NCBI RefSeq assembly: GCF_037975245.1
Contig: NC_092579.1
Coordinates: 8,464,001-8,528,000, forward strand
Direction of reading: 5' to 3'
From: Apostichopus japonicus
Lineage: Eukaryota; Echinodermata; Holothuroidea; Aspidochirotida; Stichopodidae
Length of the DNA stretch: 64,000 nucleotides
Under the pieces are notes generated by a model. That model did no database searches and was not told the origin of the DNA. It saw nothing but the letters and a program-made list of their open reading frames with translations. Numbering within the stretch: the stretch's first letter is position 1; every line of letters starts with the position of its first letter. A program made the position numbers and the translations under genes. Below are positions 33,001 to 45,000 of the stretch, in pieces.

Positions 33001-36000
33001 TTGATATTTTTAGCGCTTACTTTCTTGATGTCCTCAGCTCAACTTAAAATTTCAACTACTGTACTGATGGACAGTTTCTAAAAGAAAGCTACAGTACCAC
33101 TACTGTAGGTAGAAAGCAAACTGTCTATGACTATGCTAATTGTTATACTGTATGTTCTGACAATGTTGTGGAAAGTGACCTTTGAGAAGAATGACTTTTA
33201 TAATCAAAACAGAGATTACAGACTTAACTTATAATATACTAGAAAAAAAAAAATGACTAAAGATTGGATAGAATTTTGCAAACTTTGAAAACTGAGACAC
33301 AGATATACATGTGTACAATAGGTCTCTATTTTGCAACAATTCCTGTTTTAACCAGTTTTCCTGAAGGCTTGATTGGTAACTATGTACAAACAAATCAAAA
33401 AGACAAAATTATATGGATCTACAGGTCTGTATACAGATACGCAGTAAGTGTTCATCACTGACACAGAATTTCATCCGAAGGACATATCTTGCATGATCTT
33501 ACATTATACTGTAAATAGACATCTCTTCAAAGTGACTCATTTTAGTTGATTTTGATAACATTTTCTAACACTGCTTGATGACCTACTGTACAGTAAGCTT
33601 GCCATAAAATGAATAACATACATTAAGTATTTTCTGTAGGTCATTGACACTGATATCCCCTTTTAGCAACAAAGGTGGTTAAATTTGACTTTTCCAGTTT
33701 CATTCATAAATTAAATGAAGCAGAGCTTGAAACTATTAATTAATCAAGACTATTTATATCAAGTTTGAGTGTCATGGTGACAAGAGAGAACATTGATAAT
33801 TTTATCAAATTTTGTTAATGATTTCTTTGTTCAATATTTTATTTGGTTCAATGAAAAAAAATTTTGAATCAGAAATTTGACTCAGTTATTTCTGTTGCAT
33901 GAATTTCTGATTTGGATTTATATAAGCTGTATCCTTAATAATGTACAGTATAGTAAGTAGGTTTGTTTAAAGTGTGGACTTAAAAGAGTAGCCTTCAGTA
34001 CCAAATTTATGATAAAGTATAAAGATGTACAGTAGAGAACTCAAATCATTATTACTTTTTAAGAAAAATCACCCAAGATGGAGCCTGTGCAAAAAATCGA
34101 AACAAACTTGATCCATGCACTCTCAACCCCCAGTTCATTAAGACTGTAAGATGTGGATTTATCACGTGATAAATGTACATCATGTAGACTGCACAAGGTT
34201 CTTGCCTTAACAAAGTTCTGCAGTCCTATGTCCAGAATACTATACTGTTCAGTGCTTACCTTGTCAATTGAACCATGGAGGTAAAACATGATTGAACTAT
34301 ACCTGCCTGTATTGATGAACACATGTATATATAGTACATACTGCGTATAACACAATGCAGACACTTACTGTACCCACTGTATTACTATTACAGCCCTTAC
34401 CTCACAGTAATCCCTTTGGCCTCATGTACAGTAGGTTTAGTAGTAGTAGTCATTTGTGGCTCCTCCATGGACTATGCTGTGATTTAAGTCTGTTGCTATG
34501 GTTTCAGCTTTCAGGGAAGCTGTTGCTATGGTGATGGTAGTATACAGGTGACCTCTCAGCACTTTCACCCTCGGTGGGGTACCACACAGGTTGGAAATTT
34601 ATGGAAAAGAGATGGTATACATAGTAAATACTGAGGAGGTTATATGCATTTTCCTTTAATGTACTTTAATGTACATGCCCTAGTTAACACCATACAGAAT
34701 TACAGACTGAGAACTGATAATGTATTGTGCCAAGAGTGAGATCCCTAAACAGTAGGTGTGTTGACTGACATTAAGACTGCAGTGTGCACAGTTAGTTAGC
34801 GCCAAAACCCCAATTATTACCATTGAGTAAGTAAAGTTATGGCTATAATTCTCTTGTCAACTTTACATTTTGTTCCAGAGGAGAATTCATACTATACCCA
34901 TCACATGTTAAAAGGGATTCAAACATGGAAAAATGAATAAATAGTTGGTCATGAAAAGTGGACTTGTCAAGCAATTGCAATATTAACAGTACTACAGGAC
35001 TTCGCAAACAATAATGAACCAATTTTAGTACTGTACAAATTCAAAGATAATATATAGAGCATTGTTTGTATAGTTCACAGTTCTAACTGTTTTCACTTTC
35101 TGGTAGTTACTGTAATATCAATTTAAAAAAAAAGGGAGAAAGTTAACATCTGTTACACAAACTGTACTAAATTATAATTCCATAGATTGTTGTTCAATAA
35201 TAGCTGCATGCATGCCTGACTGTATGTATCATTATATATGTTTTATTTTTTTTATTTGTTTGTTTGTTTATGTTTATTTATTTTTTTCATTGTTAGAAAG
35301 ACTGCTAAACAGTTAGTACATTATTATATGTCATGCAAGAACTGCAGGAACCAGTTTAAAAAACAAATTTGCCTTTGTATTAAAACCTGATCATCGAGCA
35401 AATCATTTGAGGATTATTATTATTGGAAAATAATTATTAAATATTGAGAAATTAAATTGCTTTCCTACTGTAGAATAACATTGCCACTCAATTTGGCTAC
35501 TGTAACTTGTACAGTTGAGCAACACTTTTTATACAACACAGTGATACATAGCGTGCGTAGACTCTTGTAGTAAGTCCTGTACTTATAAGCAGGGATGTGC
35601 TCAGGAATATTTGAGTGCGGGCAGATCTGTGCAGTAATGTGATCCACGAACTGGGAGAGGGTTCTCAGGGGGGGTAGGGTTCTCAGGGAAGGGATTGGGA
35701 GGGGGTAGGGGAGGGTTCTCGGGGAGGGGTAGGGTTCTCGGGGAGGGGGTAGGGGGAGGGTTCTCGGGGAGGGGGTAGGGGGAGGGTTCTCGGGAGGGGG
35801 TAGGGGAGGGTTCTCGGGGAGGGGGTAGGGGGAGGGTTCTCAGGGTGCAAATGAAGTTTGTTTAGATGGCAAATGGTGCTATCTTTTTTGCTATTCTGGC
35901 TCTAACTTCCGTGCCATGTATTCACCCAAATTTTGGTAATGGTAAAATTTGTTAAATTAATCATAAGAAAAAGTGCAGGGCGGAAATGTTTAAAATAATG

Positions 36001-39000
36001 TTTGTGCTGGGTGGCATTCAGAACTGCAGGGCACAGCCGCCCAGCATGAGCACAAAACTGGTAAGAATGGGGAGGGGGAGGGGACGGTGGCAAATGGACA
36101 ATCACCAATACTGCAACCAAGAATGTTTAGTGGATTACGGGCAGTCTAGCTTACAACATTAGGGAAGAACAAACATATTTTACATGCAAGATCATTCATA
36201 AAAATTGTAATAAAAGCAGGCCATATTTCTTTCATTGAAATTGTACTGTATCTGGTGGTAACTGTGAATTTTAAATATCATAATAAAAACATCAAAAGTT
36301 AAAAAACAAATCTATTGTTTTCATAAACCTCCCAAATTTTATCATTATTCTGTAACCTTTACAGGACTCTGTGCAGCTGTTGTGATAGTACTGAATGTGT
36401 AGTACAGTATAGCAGTCCCTCTGCAGTAAAATACTGTACAGTTACTGCTCGGCAAATTGCCACCTATGTTGTGTAACTTGTGTTGTAAGGTTGAAACTTT
36501 GACAAATTCATTCAGTCTGTTAATGATAATCTTACCACCGTAGAGCTACCGTAATTAGTTTTCAATAATGTAGAGTTTAAAAACTCTACATTATTGAAAA
36601 CTAATTAAACTTGATGTTTTCAACAAGAAGACTAGAGGTGTCTCCCGGGAAATCAATTTGATTTAGTTACGATAGAGTTTTCATTAGAAATCCCACTAAT
36701 TGCTTTGGGTATTTATAATCAGTGTATGTGGTAGATACTTAGCCAAGAACTGTACATGATACATACATTAGTTGTCAACTAATCAGCTGTTTTGCATTGA
36801 CTTTGGTAGACTGGAAGCCAAAGGAAACAACATAAATCATAACCTAATGAGGGCTGTGGCAAGTGATGTAGTCGAACAGACCTAGGAGAGTAAAGTATCA
36901 TTAAAAAAAAAGGATGACAACTCAAATTTATTGATGAAATTTCAAATTTGCTTCTTTTTATCGGGGAGGGGGAGATTGGAAGCCAGTGGGTGGGGGATGG
37001 GAAGGGGAGTAGTGTTATTAGTAAGCACTTTATGAAAGAAACTATGAGTTCTGGGGACATGGCTGCCCGGAAAAGTTTTTGAAAGGTCCTTATGTCAATC
37101 ATCCTAACAATAAATTAGATATGCTATGTTAAATCTAGGTGGAATAACATTTATATGGTGCGATAATTAATGGGTTTTAAAATGTTGGATTGCAATCATT
37201 GAATTTGTATTCTCTCAAAATGTGTTGGTAATATTTTTGTGAGGCGGGCTCAAATAACAGAGAGTTGGCCACTTCACATTATGAATATACATACATACCA
37301 GAGGAATCTATATAAAGGTATCACACTAAATGGAAACACCAAGATGTGCTTGATGTTGGTAATGTTTTTGCGAGGCAGTCGAAAGAAACAGAGAGGTGGC
37401 CTACAGAATGAAAAACCAGGGGAAAGTATATAACAATATCCAACTAAATGGTATCACCAGGTTGTGCTTGGGGTTGGTAATGTGTTTGCGAGGCGGTCGC
37501 AAGAAACAGAGAGGTGGCCACTTCACAAACTGAATGCCAGGGGAAACTATGTTTCACAACGTTCTTCATTCCAAAGTGAACATGTATTCAGAACCAATAT
37601 AAAAGCCTACATGCAGCACATCATGGCTTGCAAGTACGGTATTTATTATACAGTACTGTAGCGACATTGCAGTGAAATGTACAGTAGGCCTACAGTAGTT
37701 TGCAATACACAGAGTAATAGGATTACCACAGTGCTGATCAATGTAAACAAATAGATTACTAGGAGGAAATCCAGAGGTGCCATTTGCCTATACTTGAGGT
37801 CACTAATAGTCTTACCTGCTATGGTGTAATGACTTAAAAATGATGCCTGAAGGAACATTAATATGATAAACAGCTGTACAGTATAGCAATTATAAGAGTA
37901 TTAATGTTAAGAAGTTACTCATTTTGTCTACAATATGTTTTTTTTGGTGCCATAAATTTAGAACCATGTATAGTAAATAAACAGTTCATGTGTGCTGTGG
38001 ATTTATATTCGGTCCTGCATATTGACTGTATGATTCAATGTCTCCATCATATCCAGTGACAATCCAAACCTAAATATGTTCAATTTATGCAACACATGTG
38101 CACTGTATTACAAAACTTTCAGCTAAAACAGTAGTTACAATACCCCATTTTATAATTTCATTTTGTATATTTTGTTGTTATATTCACAGCTTGACTCCGT
38201 ATTTTATGATCAACCTGGCAAGAAAGATGCCCTGGTTAGTTTACTAAAGCAATATGCCAGGGATAAACAAGTGGATAACTTTGGCAGGGCGTTGTCAGCA
38301 TTGCTGGAAACACCCACAGAAAAACAACTTTTAGATAATATCAGGTAAGCCTAGCTACGTAGCAGGACAAATTTGTGGGAATTTTTTTCTTGTTGTCAAT
38401 CTGGCAACAGGGTATTACCTTTTGGTTGTCCAACCTGCTAAATTGGTTTTCCCAAAAAATTGTAGCAAAATTACAATGAATCACCAATATATTCACTGTA
38501 GGAGAGAGGTGTAGGTTTGGTGAATAGAACACCAGCTTTGGTCCTGTTAAACTCCCCTTTGGGTGGACCAAAGGCATTACCACTAGTTTTGTTTTTACTT
38601 TCATTATCTGCAAAGTGATGGAGAGTGATACCAATTTAACTATTTTATCTATATATAGGAGATTATTTACAGTTACAGTACAATGTAATCTGAATTTGAT
38701 GTAAACACATCGTTGTCTGCGAATGACCGCCAAAGCAGAACTTGGTCATCCGAAACAGAAATTGGTTACTCTCAGACCACCGTTAACAATTTGCCGTCTA
38801 CACTGTACATGCATGTGTCAACTGCAAACATTGGTAAAATGAAATTAAAATGTTTACCAACCAGTTGTTCAGACTTAAATAAAATGTATTGTACTTTATG
38901 TTCTTACTGTTGCCAAAATAACTTTGTTTTTATTCAGCGTGAAAATTAATTTAACCCAATCATCCCAGAGTTTTTCAAATATAAATAGATTTGTCAAGTA

Positions 39001-42000
39001 AATTTGTTTCTTGACTCTTTTTGCAGGATTTTTGTACCTCCCAAACATCGAGATAGGTTTGACTTTTTAATTACAAAGAACGCACCATCAAAAGGAAGAA
39101 GGTAAGAGACTGCCTCTTCTTGCGCTCATTGAGCACCCTCCCGGGTGGATATGTACACGTTATAAGTCACCAGATATTAAATTATATGTTTGTTAATTTA
39201 CAATAGTAGTTAAATCCTAGTACAGTGCTCTCATGTAACTACTGTATCTCCCTACTAAACCTGTTTTCATTGAGCCTTACATGCACTTTAAACTCATGTT
39301 ATACTGAAATAGTACCATTCATAAAAAGAAGAAAAAACAAGATTTTGAACATTCAAATAGCTAAAACATATAGCTTTCTGTGGTACAAAACATGTGTGAG
39401 TAGCAATTTGGTCATACTGTTTCAGAAAAGCATTCCCTAGTGTGTGTTCAGTATTCTGTTTATCTCATTTTAGCTTGATCCCATTTGGCATGTTGCCCAA
39501 TTTGTTGTAACTTTGGTAACTGAAGTTTCCCCCTGTAGGGCATTGTCCTGAAAGAAAAACAAGTTTAAGTTCTGGTTTTTGATGCCTGATTAAAAATCCT
39601 TTTTAATCTACCTCACCTGTTATATTTATCTAACAGGATCTTACTGGTAGAGTAATCAATTAAAGTTGTCACTGATGTCATCCTTCTGGAACCTTAAATG
39701 TCCATGCTGTTGGAACTTTGCCAAGTCATCAGAAAAGTTAACAAATTATTAGTGACATATCAAACAATAAGGAGGGAAAGATCCTTCTCAGTTTGCATAT
39801 AGTTGGTAACCTTTTATTGGTGAATAACCTTTTATATATTCATGAGCAGGTCATGAGTCAGCATTCAGAAAACAAGTTTTAAAACAAATTATTGGGACAT
39901 CCAGTAAATGTGGCACTAGCAATTTTGTTTATTTCTTGTGTTTATTTTTTTCATTGAGAAAGAAAGTATACTTTTTTTTTAGCCATCATTTATTGTCAAA
40001 TCTTTTGCCATGATAACAAACTTATGTAAAAACATACTGTATATATGACACTAAAAAACTGTTTGATTAAAACTATTCAATATTCAACGAGCAAGTATAC
40101 TAGTAGTGTTCAGTCTCCCCGACCTCACCAAACATGAAAAGCACAACTTACAGTACAACATAATTAAATATAAATTTACTGAGATGGAAGCTTATAGAAC
40201 ACAAAATCTAAAGCAGGATTGGAAATAAGACGATAAAACAACATTTTACAAAGATAATAATGTATGGGTTGGAAGATGTGGGGCTTGGAAGGGAAGCAAT
40301 GGGGAAAATAATTCTTCCAAATAAGTACTCTAAATGGCAAAATGGTGAAGAGGTAACCAAGTAACCCTTACCAGAAAGCTAAAATAATCCAATAATTTGA
40401 AAGTATAGCCTGCTGTACAATACATATGTGTGCTAGAAGCACAAGGCGTTAGTACATGTGCAGTTATAGTTGAATGTACAGTGTGTGTAATTACAGTGTG
40501 TGTTTTCACTGAAGTCAAGCTGAACCCCAGCTTTCTTTCTTGTTTTGTACAGTTGTGATATTTTTATATTCCAAAATTGTTCTTATCAGCCTCTTTTTCT
40601 TTTGTGCACTTTGCAGATCAATTAAATACATAGCAAGGAATAATTTAGTTTTGAAATTTTGTATACGTATATATCTCATCTTTGTCTCTTATAAAATACT
40701 ACGGTTTCTTCATAACAAACCCCCCCCCCCCCCAAAAAAAAAAAAAAACATGATAGAATGAGCACTTTGGGATACAACACTGGAAAAATTAGTACTCAAT
40801 AATTTGATTATGATGTTCGTTTCTTCACACAATATCTATGTATCATATTTTGATATTTCAGAATTGTTCAGATCAACAGAGCATCAACTGGTGCATTTGG
40901 GTTTGTGTTAGCTGGCGATAAACCAGTCATCGTAGAATCCGTACAGCCCGGTAAGTAGAGATTGCCTGAGTATCAATGCGCAACTCAGGAGAGTTAAAGA
41001 TATGTCACCTTCGTTCAGGGACTTGCAGTGGCATTGCCAGACATTCCCCCTCACTTCTCCTCCCCCTCCTACCCTCTCCTCCCTTCTCCCCCTCCTACCC
41101 TCTCCTCCCTTCTCCCCCTCCTACCCTCTCCTCCCTTCTCCCCCTCCCCTGGGAAGCCACTGTGGACTTGACCTATTGTATAATATAATATTCCCTGAAG
41201 ATGAATTCCACAGATGAGCTACTTGAATCAAAATGTAAATAATATTTCATACTCTCATGCACACTCTTTTTTATCCCCCCACTCATCAGGTGGCCCAGCA
41301 AGCCAGTCAGGGCTACGTCCAGGCGATCGTATCCTTAAACTAGATGGCTACGAAGTCCGGGATCTTACCCACAATGAGCTCATTGCCCTGCTAAGAAAAA
41401 GTGGGGATGAACCTAAAATGGTGGTAGAAACTGGCCCTCCTCTTCCATCTGAGGGTAAGTCCCATTTTCTTCAACGAGAACAATTGTTGAATTAACCAAA
41501 GTTGACTTAGTTCGTCAGGAAACTCCACAGAGCCAACAGTATGACATTTTCATTATTATCCTCCATTTTGAAAAACATTACATATTTTTCTGTTATTACC
41601 TACATTACGGATTCAATAACTGAGTATACCTGCAGTATCCCTGTTCATGTACACTAGGTATAATATACTGCCAGCGCTTTTCCGGATATTATTGTTTTTA
41701 CATAATCCTTGGAGATTAGGGTCACCCTTTTGATGCAAGATTTCTGTTCGAATCAAGGTCAAAGGTCATAGTCTGAGATGTGTATTATTGTGATAATATT
41801 TGTGCAGGTGTAACGTGAAGCGAGTCATCTTTAATAGCTTTTCATTGATTGTTTAATCATGCAGTGGATCCTATGATCATTAACATGATAGGAGGCATTT
41901 GTTATTGCGATCGCTATAAATATTTGAATAGTATTATTGTACGTTTTGTCTCTGCGGTTGCACTGTATGTATTGATAATGTTATGTACTATGAAAACTAA

Positions 42001-45000
42001 AGAGAAGAAAAAGAACTCACAAAATTATCATGAATATTTGTATAAATATCAAATGTGTCAATAAAAGAGATGGGAAAAAAACCAAAAAATTGATAGGAGG
42101 CATTCGTCAACATAATCCTGACACTGCATTTACTCATTGTATGTAAATTACCACATGTATCGTGCATGACAACGATATTGCGTACTTCTCTTTCTCAATC
42201 TCCTGTCTTGATGTCTCCTTCACACAGGTCAGTCTTTGGCTGCTATTTCGATGTCATCGAGTGTCAGTGTGTCCTCGCAGAGCGACACGTCCTCCATGTC
42301 GGGATGGCAGTCTGAGACGTCACACACCACGACGGATGACACCCGCAGCGTCACCACACAGAAGCTGTCTCAGATGGACATGCAGACTCTTGGGAGACGG
42401 TTCAAGGAGATGGTAAGTCTCAGGGATGTGCCCAGGATTTCCTGAGTGCTGGGCATACTGATCGCCGTCCTGAGGGAGGGGGTGCCCCCTCCCATTTGAG
42501 AATTTTTTTTCGATTTTTGAAGGTGCTCACAGATGCCAAATGCTGGCACTTGTGTAGCTTTTGAAGCACATACACGAGTACTAATTTTGCTAACAATTTA
42601 CATTTTTAAATTTTTTTTTAGTGAAATATATTACTTACCAGGTAAAAGTTATTAGTTTGTTTCAAATAGATTTTAAAAGGGACCGATTGAGAGCCGTGAG
42701 TAATGTTTCTCACATGCGTAACTCATGCATTATAAGTCTGTATGGATGATTCTAAGATTAACAAACTTGAGAGTGTTATCTGTAGGGGTTTGTCATCTAT
42801 TGTGTGAGATGGATTTATCTCTCATAATCCAACTAAGTCCTCTTCTTGAGATGGTTAGAAGGACAACAATGTTTCCTTTCTTCAAAATGAAATCAGTCAG
42901 TCATTATAGTCTTTGCGGGGAAAAAGCTATTTTGGTGTTCGAGCAAGGTGAAGAGAGAGGGCAGATGGTGAAGATGCTACTATCTACTTCAGATATATCA
43001 AGAAAGAAAATGATTTACATACAGGCATTTGGTTTGGGCGGATTTGGATTCAATCTTCTTATCATCTTTCCAAAGATCCAAGCTATATATCACCAACCAT
43101 CTAAAAATCTTTATTTGAACAGTGTTGTGAGCATCTCTGATCTATTGTCAGAATTACATGCTCAATAGAGTTTTAAGAGTATTACAACACATTTATGTCG
43201 ATATTCTACCATGCTGATAAAAATAAAGACATCTTTATCAGACAAGGATACTTATTACTGACTGTTGTCTTGTTTGAATAGTTTGGTAAGGTTTTGATCG
43301 TTCAATAAAATGTTCAGTAATATCTTCCTTCTGTCTTTCTGTAGATGGAGCACCACCTTACTCTTCAAGAAAGGAAACTGATGAAGAAAGCTTTGAAGGA
43401 ATATAATCTTAGCAGGTATGTACGGTTAATCCTGGAAGAAACCTTTAAAGGAGCATAATGTTACCAGGTATATGTACGGTAAATCCTGGAAGAAACCTTT
43501 AACGGAGCATAATGTCACCAGGTATATGTACGGTAAATCCTGGAAGAAACCTTTAACGGAGCATAATGTTACCAGGTATATGTACGGTAAATCCTGGAAG
43601 AAACCTTTAAAGGAGCATAATGTTACCAGGTATATGTACGGTAAATCCTGGAAGAAACCTTTAACGGAGCATAATGTTACCAGGTATATGTACAGTAAAT
43701 CCTGGAAGAAACCTTAAAAGGAGCATAATGTTACCAGGTATATGTAGGTTAAATCCTGGAAGAAGGCATTGAAGGAGCATAATGTTAAAAGGTATATGTA
43801 GGTTAAATCCTAGAAGAATGCATTAAAAGAGCATAATGTTACCAGGTATATGTAGGTTAAATCCTAGAAGAATGCATTAAAAGAGCATAATGTTACCAGG
43901 TATATGTAGGTTAAATCCTAGAAGAATGCATTAAAAGAGCATAATGTTACCAGGTATATGTAGGTTAAACCCTAGAAGAAGGCATTAAAGGAGCATAATG
44001 TTACCAGGTATATGTAGGTTAAATCCTAGAAGAATGCATTAAAAGAGCATAATGTTACCAGGTATATGTAGGTTAAACCCTAGAAGAAGGCATTAAAGGA
44101 GCATAATGTCACCAGGTATATGTAGGTTAAACCCTAGAAGAAGGCATTAAAGGAGCATAATGTCACCAGGTATATGTAGGTTAAACCCTAGAAGAAGGCA
44201 TTAAAGGAGCATAATGTCACCAGGTATATGTAGGTTAAACCCTAGAAGAAGGCATTAAAGGAGCATAATGTTACCAGGTATATGTAGGTTAAATCCTAGT
44301 TAGAAAGCTTGTCATTAGAAAAGGAAACTAGATCCTAACTACAAACTAGGCTAAATGAAGTGGGCTGCAACATTATTTAAGCAAGTCACTAACATAAGAA
44401 CAAGTAACGTGAGAGAAAGTTCTCTGTAGTTTTCCCAGTTACGTAGTATTGTATGTACAGAGTTGGAAAACCTTGTAAACCAACCAACCCAGATTTGTGG
44501 GAAGTTCAAGTTTCCCACAGGAAACTGAGAAATAAATAAAATGAAGTAGCTAGAAGTATTGGTACAATAGCAGGGGATTGGAGATACTTAATGCTAAACC
44601 TTGTTCATGAGAAATACAGCAAGGGTTTCCGACCCTGGGTAGACATTATTTGTGGGGGTGGGGGTGGGAAGGGGATTGACGGGCTTTGCCATGTATAACT
44701 TGACCTGACACAGAACTACAATAGTTTACTTTGCTCCTTACGTACCTATCTCCACACAACCTCCATGAGTGAGAGTTCTGAGGTTGTGAGGAGACAGGTA
44801 AGCTCATCACTCATCAAACCTGGTAAGCTTGTGGATAACCAACGCATACAGTGTTACCTGTAGTGGAACAGATGATCGTCTGAGTGTGTTAAATTTACCA
44901 TGGCAACATTGACATACAGTAAATAGAGAATCATTGTGTTATTGTTTTAGATAAGATTACCAAACAAGCGGAGACAATTTCAAAATTGGCCTCAGATTCT

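Larger units (their letters stand above)
30037..38189. other. intron 1 (8.15 kb)
   Basis: GTGAGT donor and TTCACAG acceptor. It contains several tandem arrays, a perfect 56-nt palindrome and a G-rich minisatellite, listed separately. No additional exon with convincing coding content was seen. Confidence 0.7.

Noticed and set aside
41040-41217. Pro/Leu/Ser-rich frames
   Set aside because: Artefact of the polypyrimidine minisatellite in intron 4.
42162-42416. 84-codon Arg-rich frame
   Set aside because: Alternative frame of exon 6. The PDZ/HHD-linked frame has matching phase on both sides.
42725-43168. 147-codon frame in intron 6
   Set aside because: No recognisable domain, no matching splice sites in the gene's phase, and AT-rich composition like the intron. 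A chance frame is most likely, though it is the longest non-repetitive one in the introns.
43472-43717. 81-codon repeat frame as a separate gene
   Set aside because: It is the first part of the 54-bp minisatellite in intron 7, lacking its own start context. Reported as a repeat instead.
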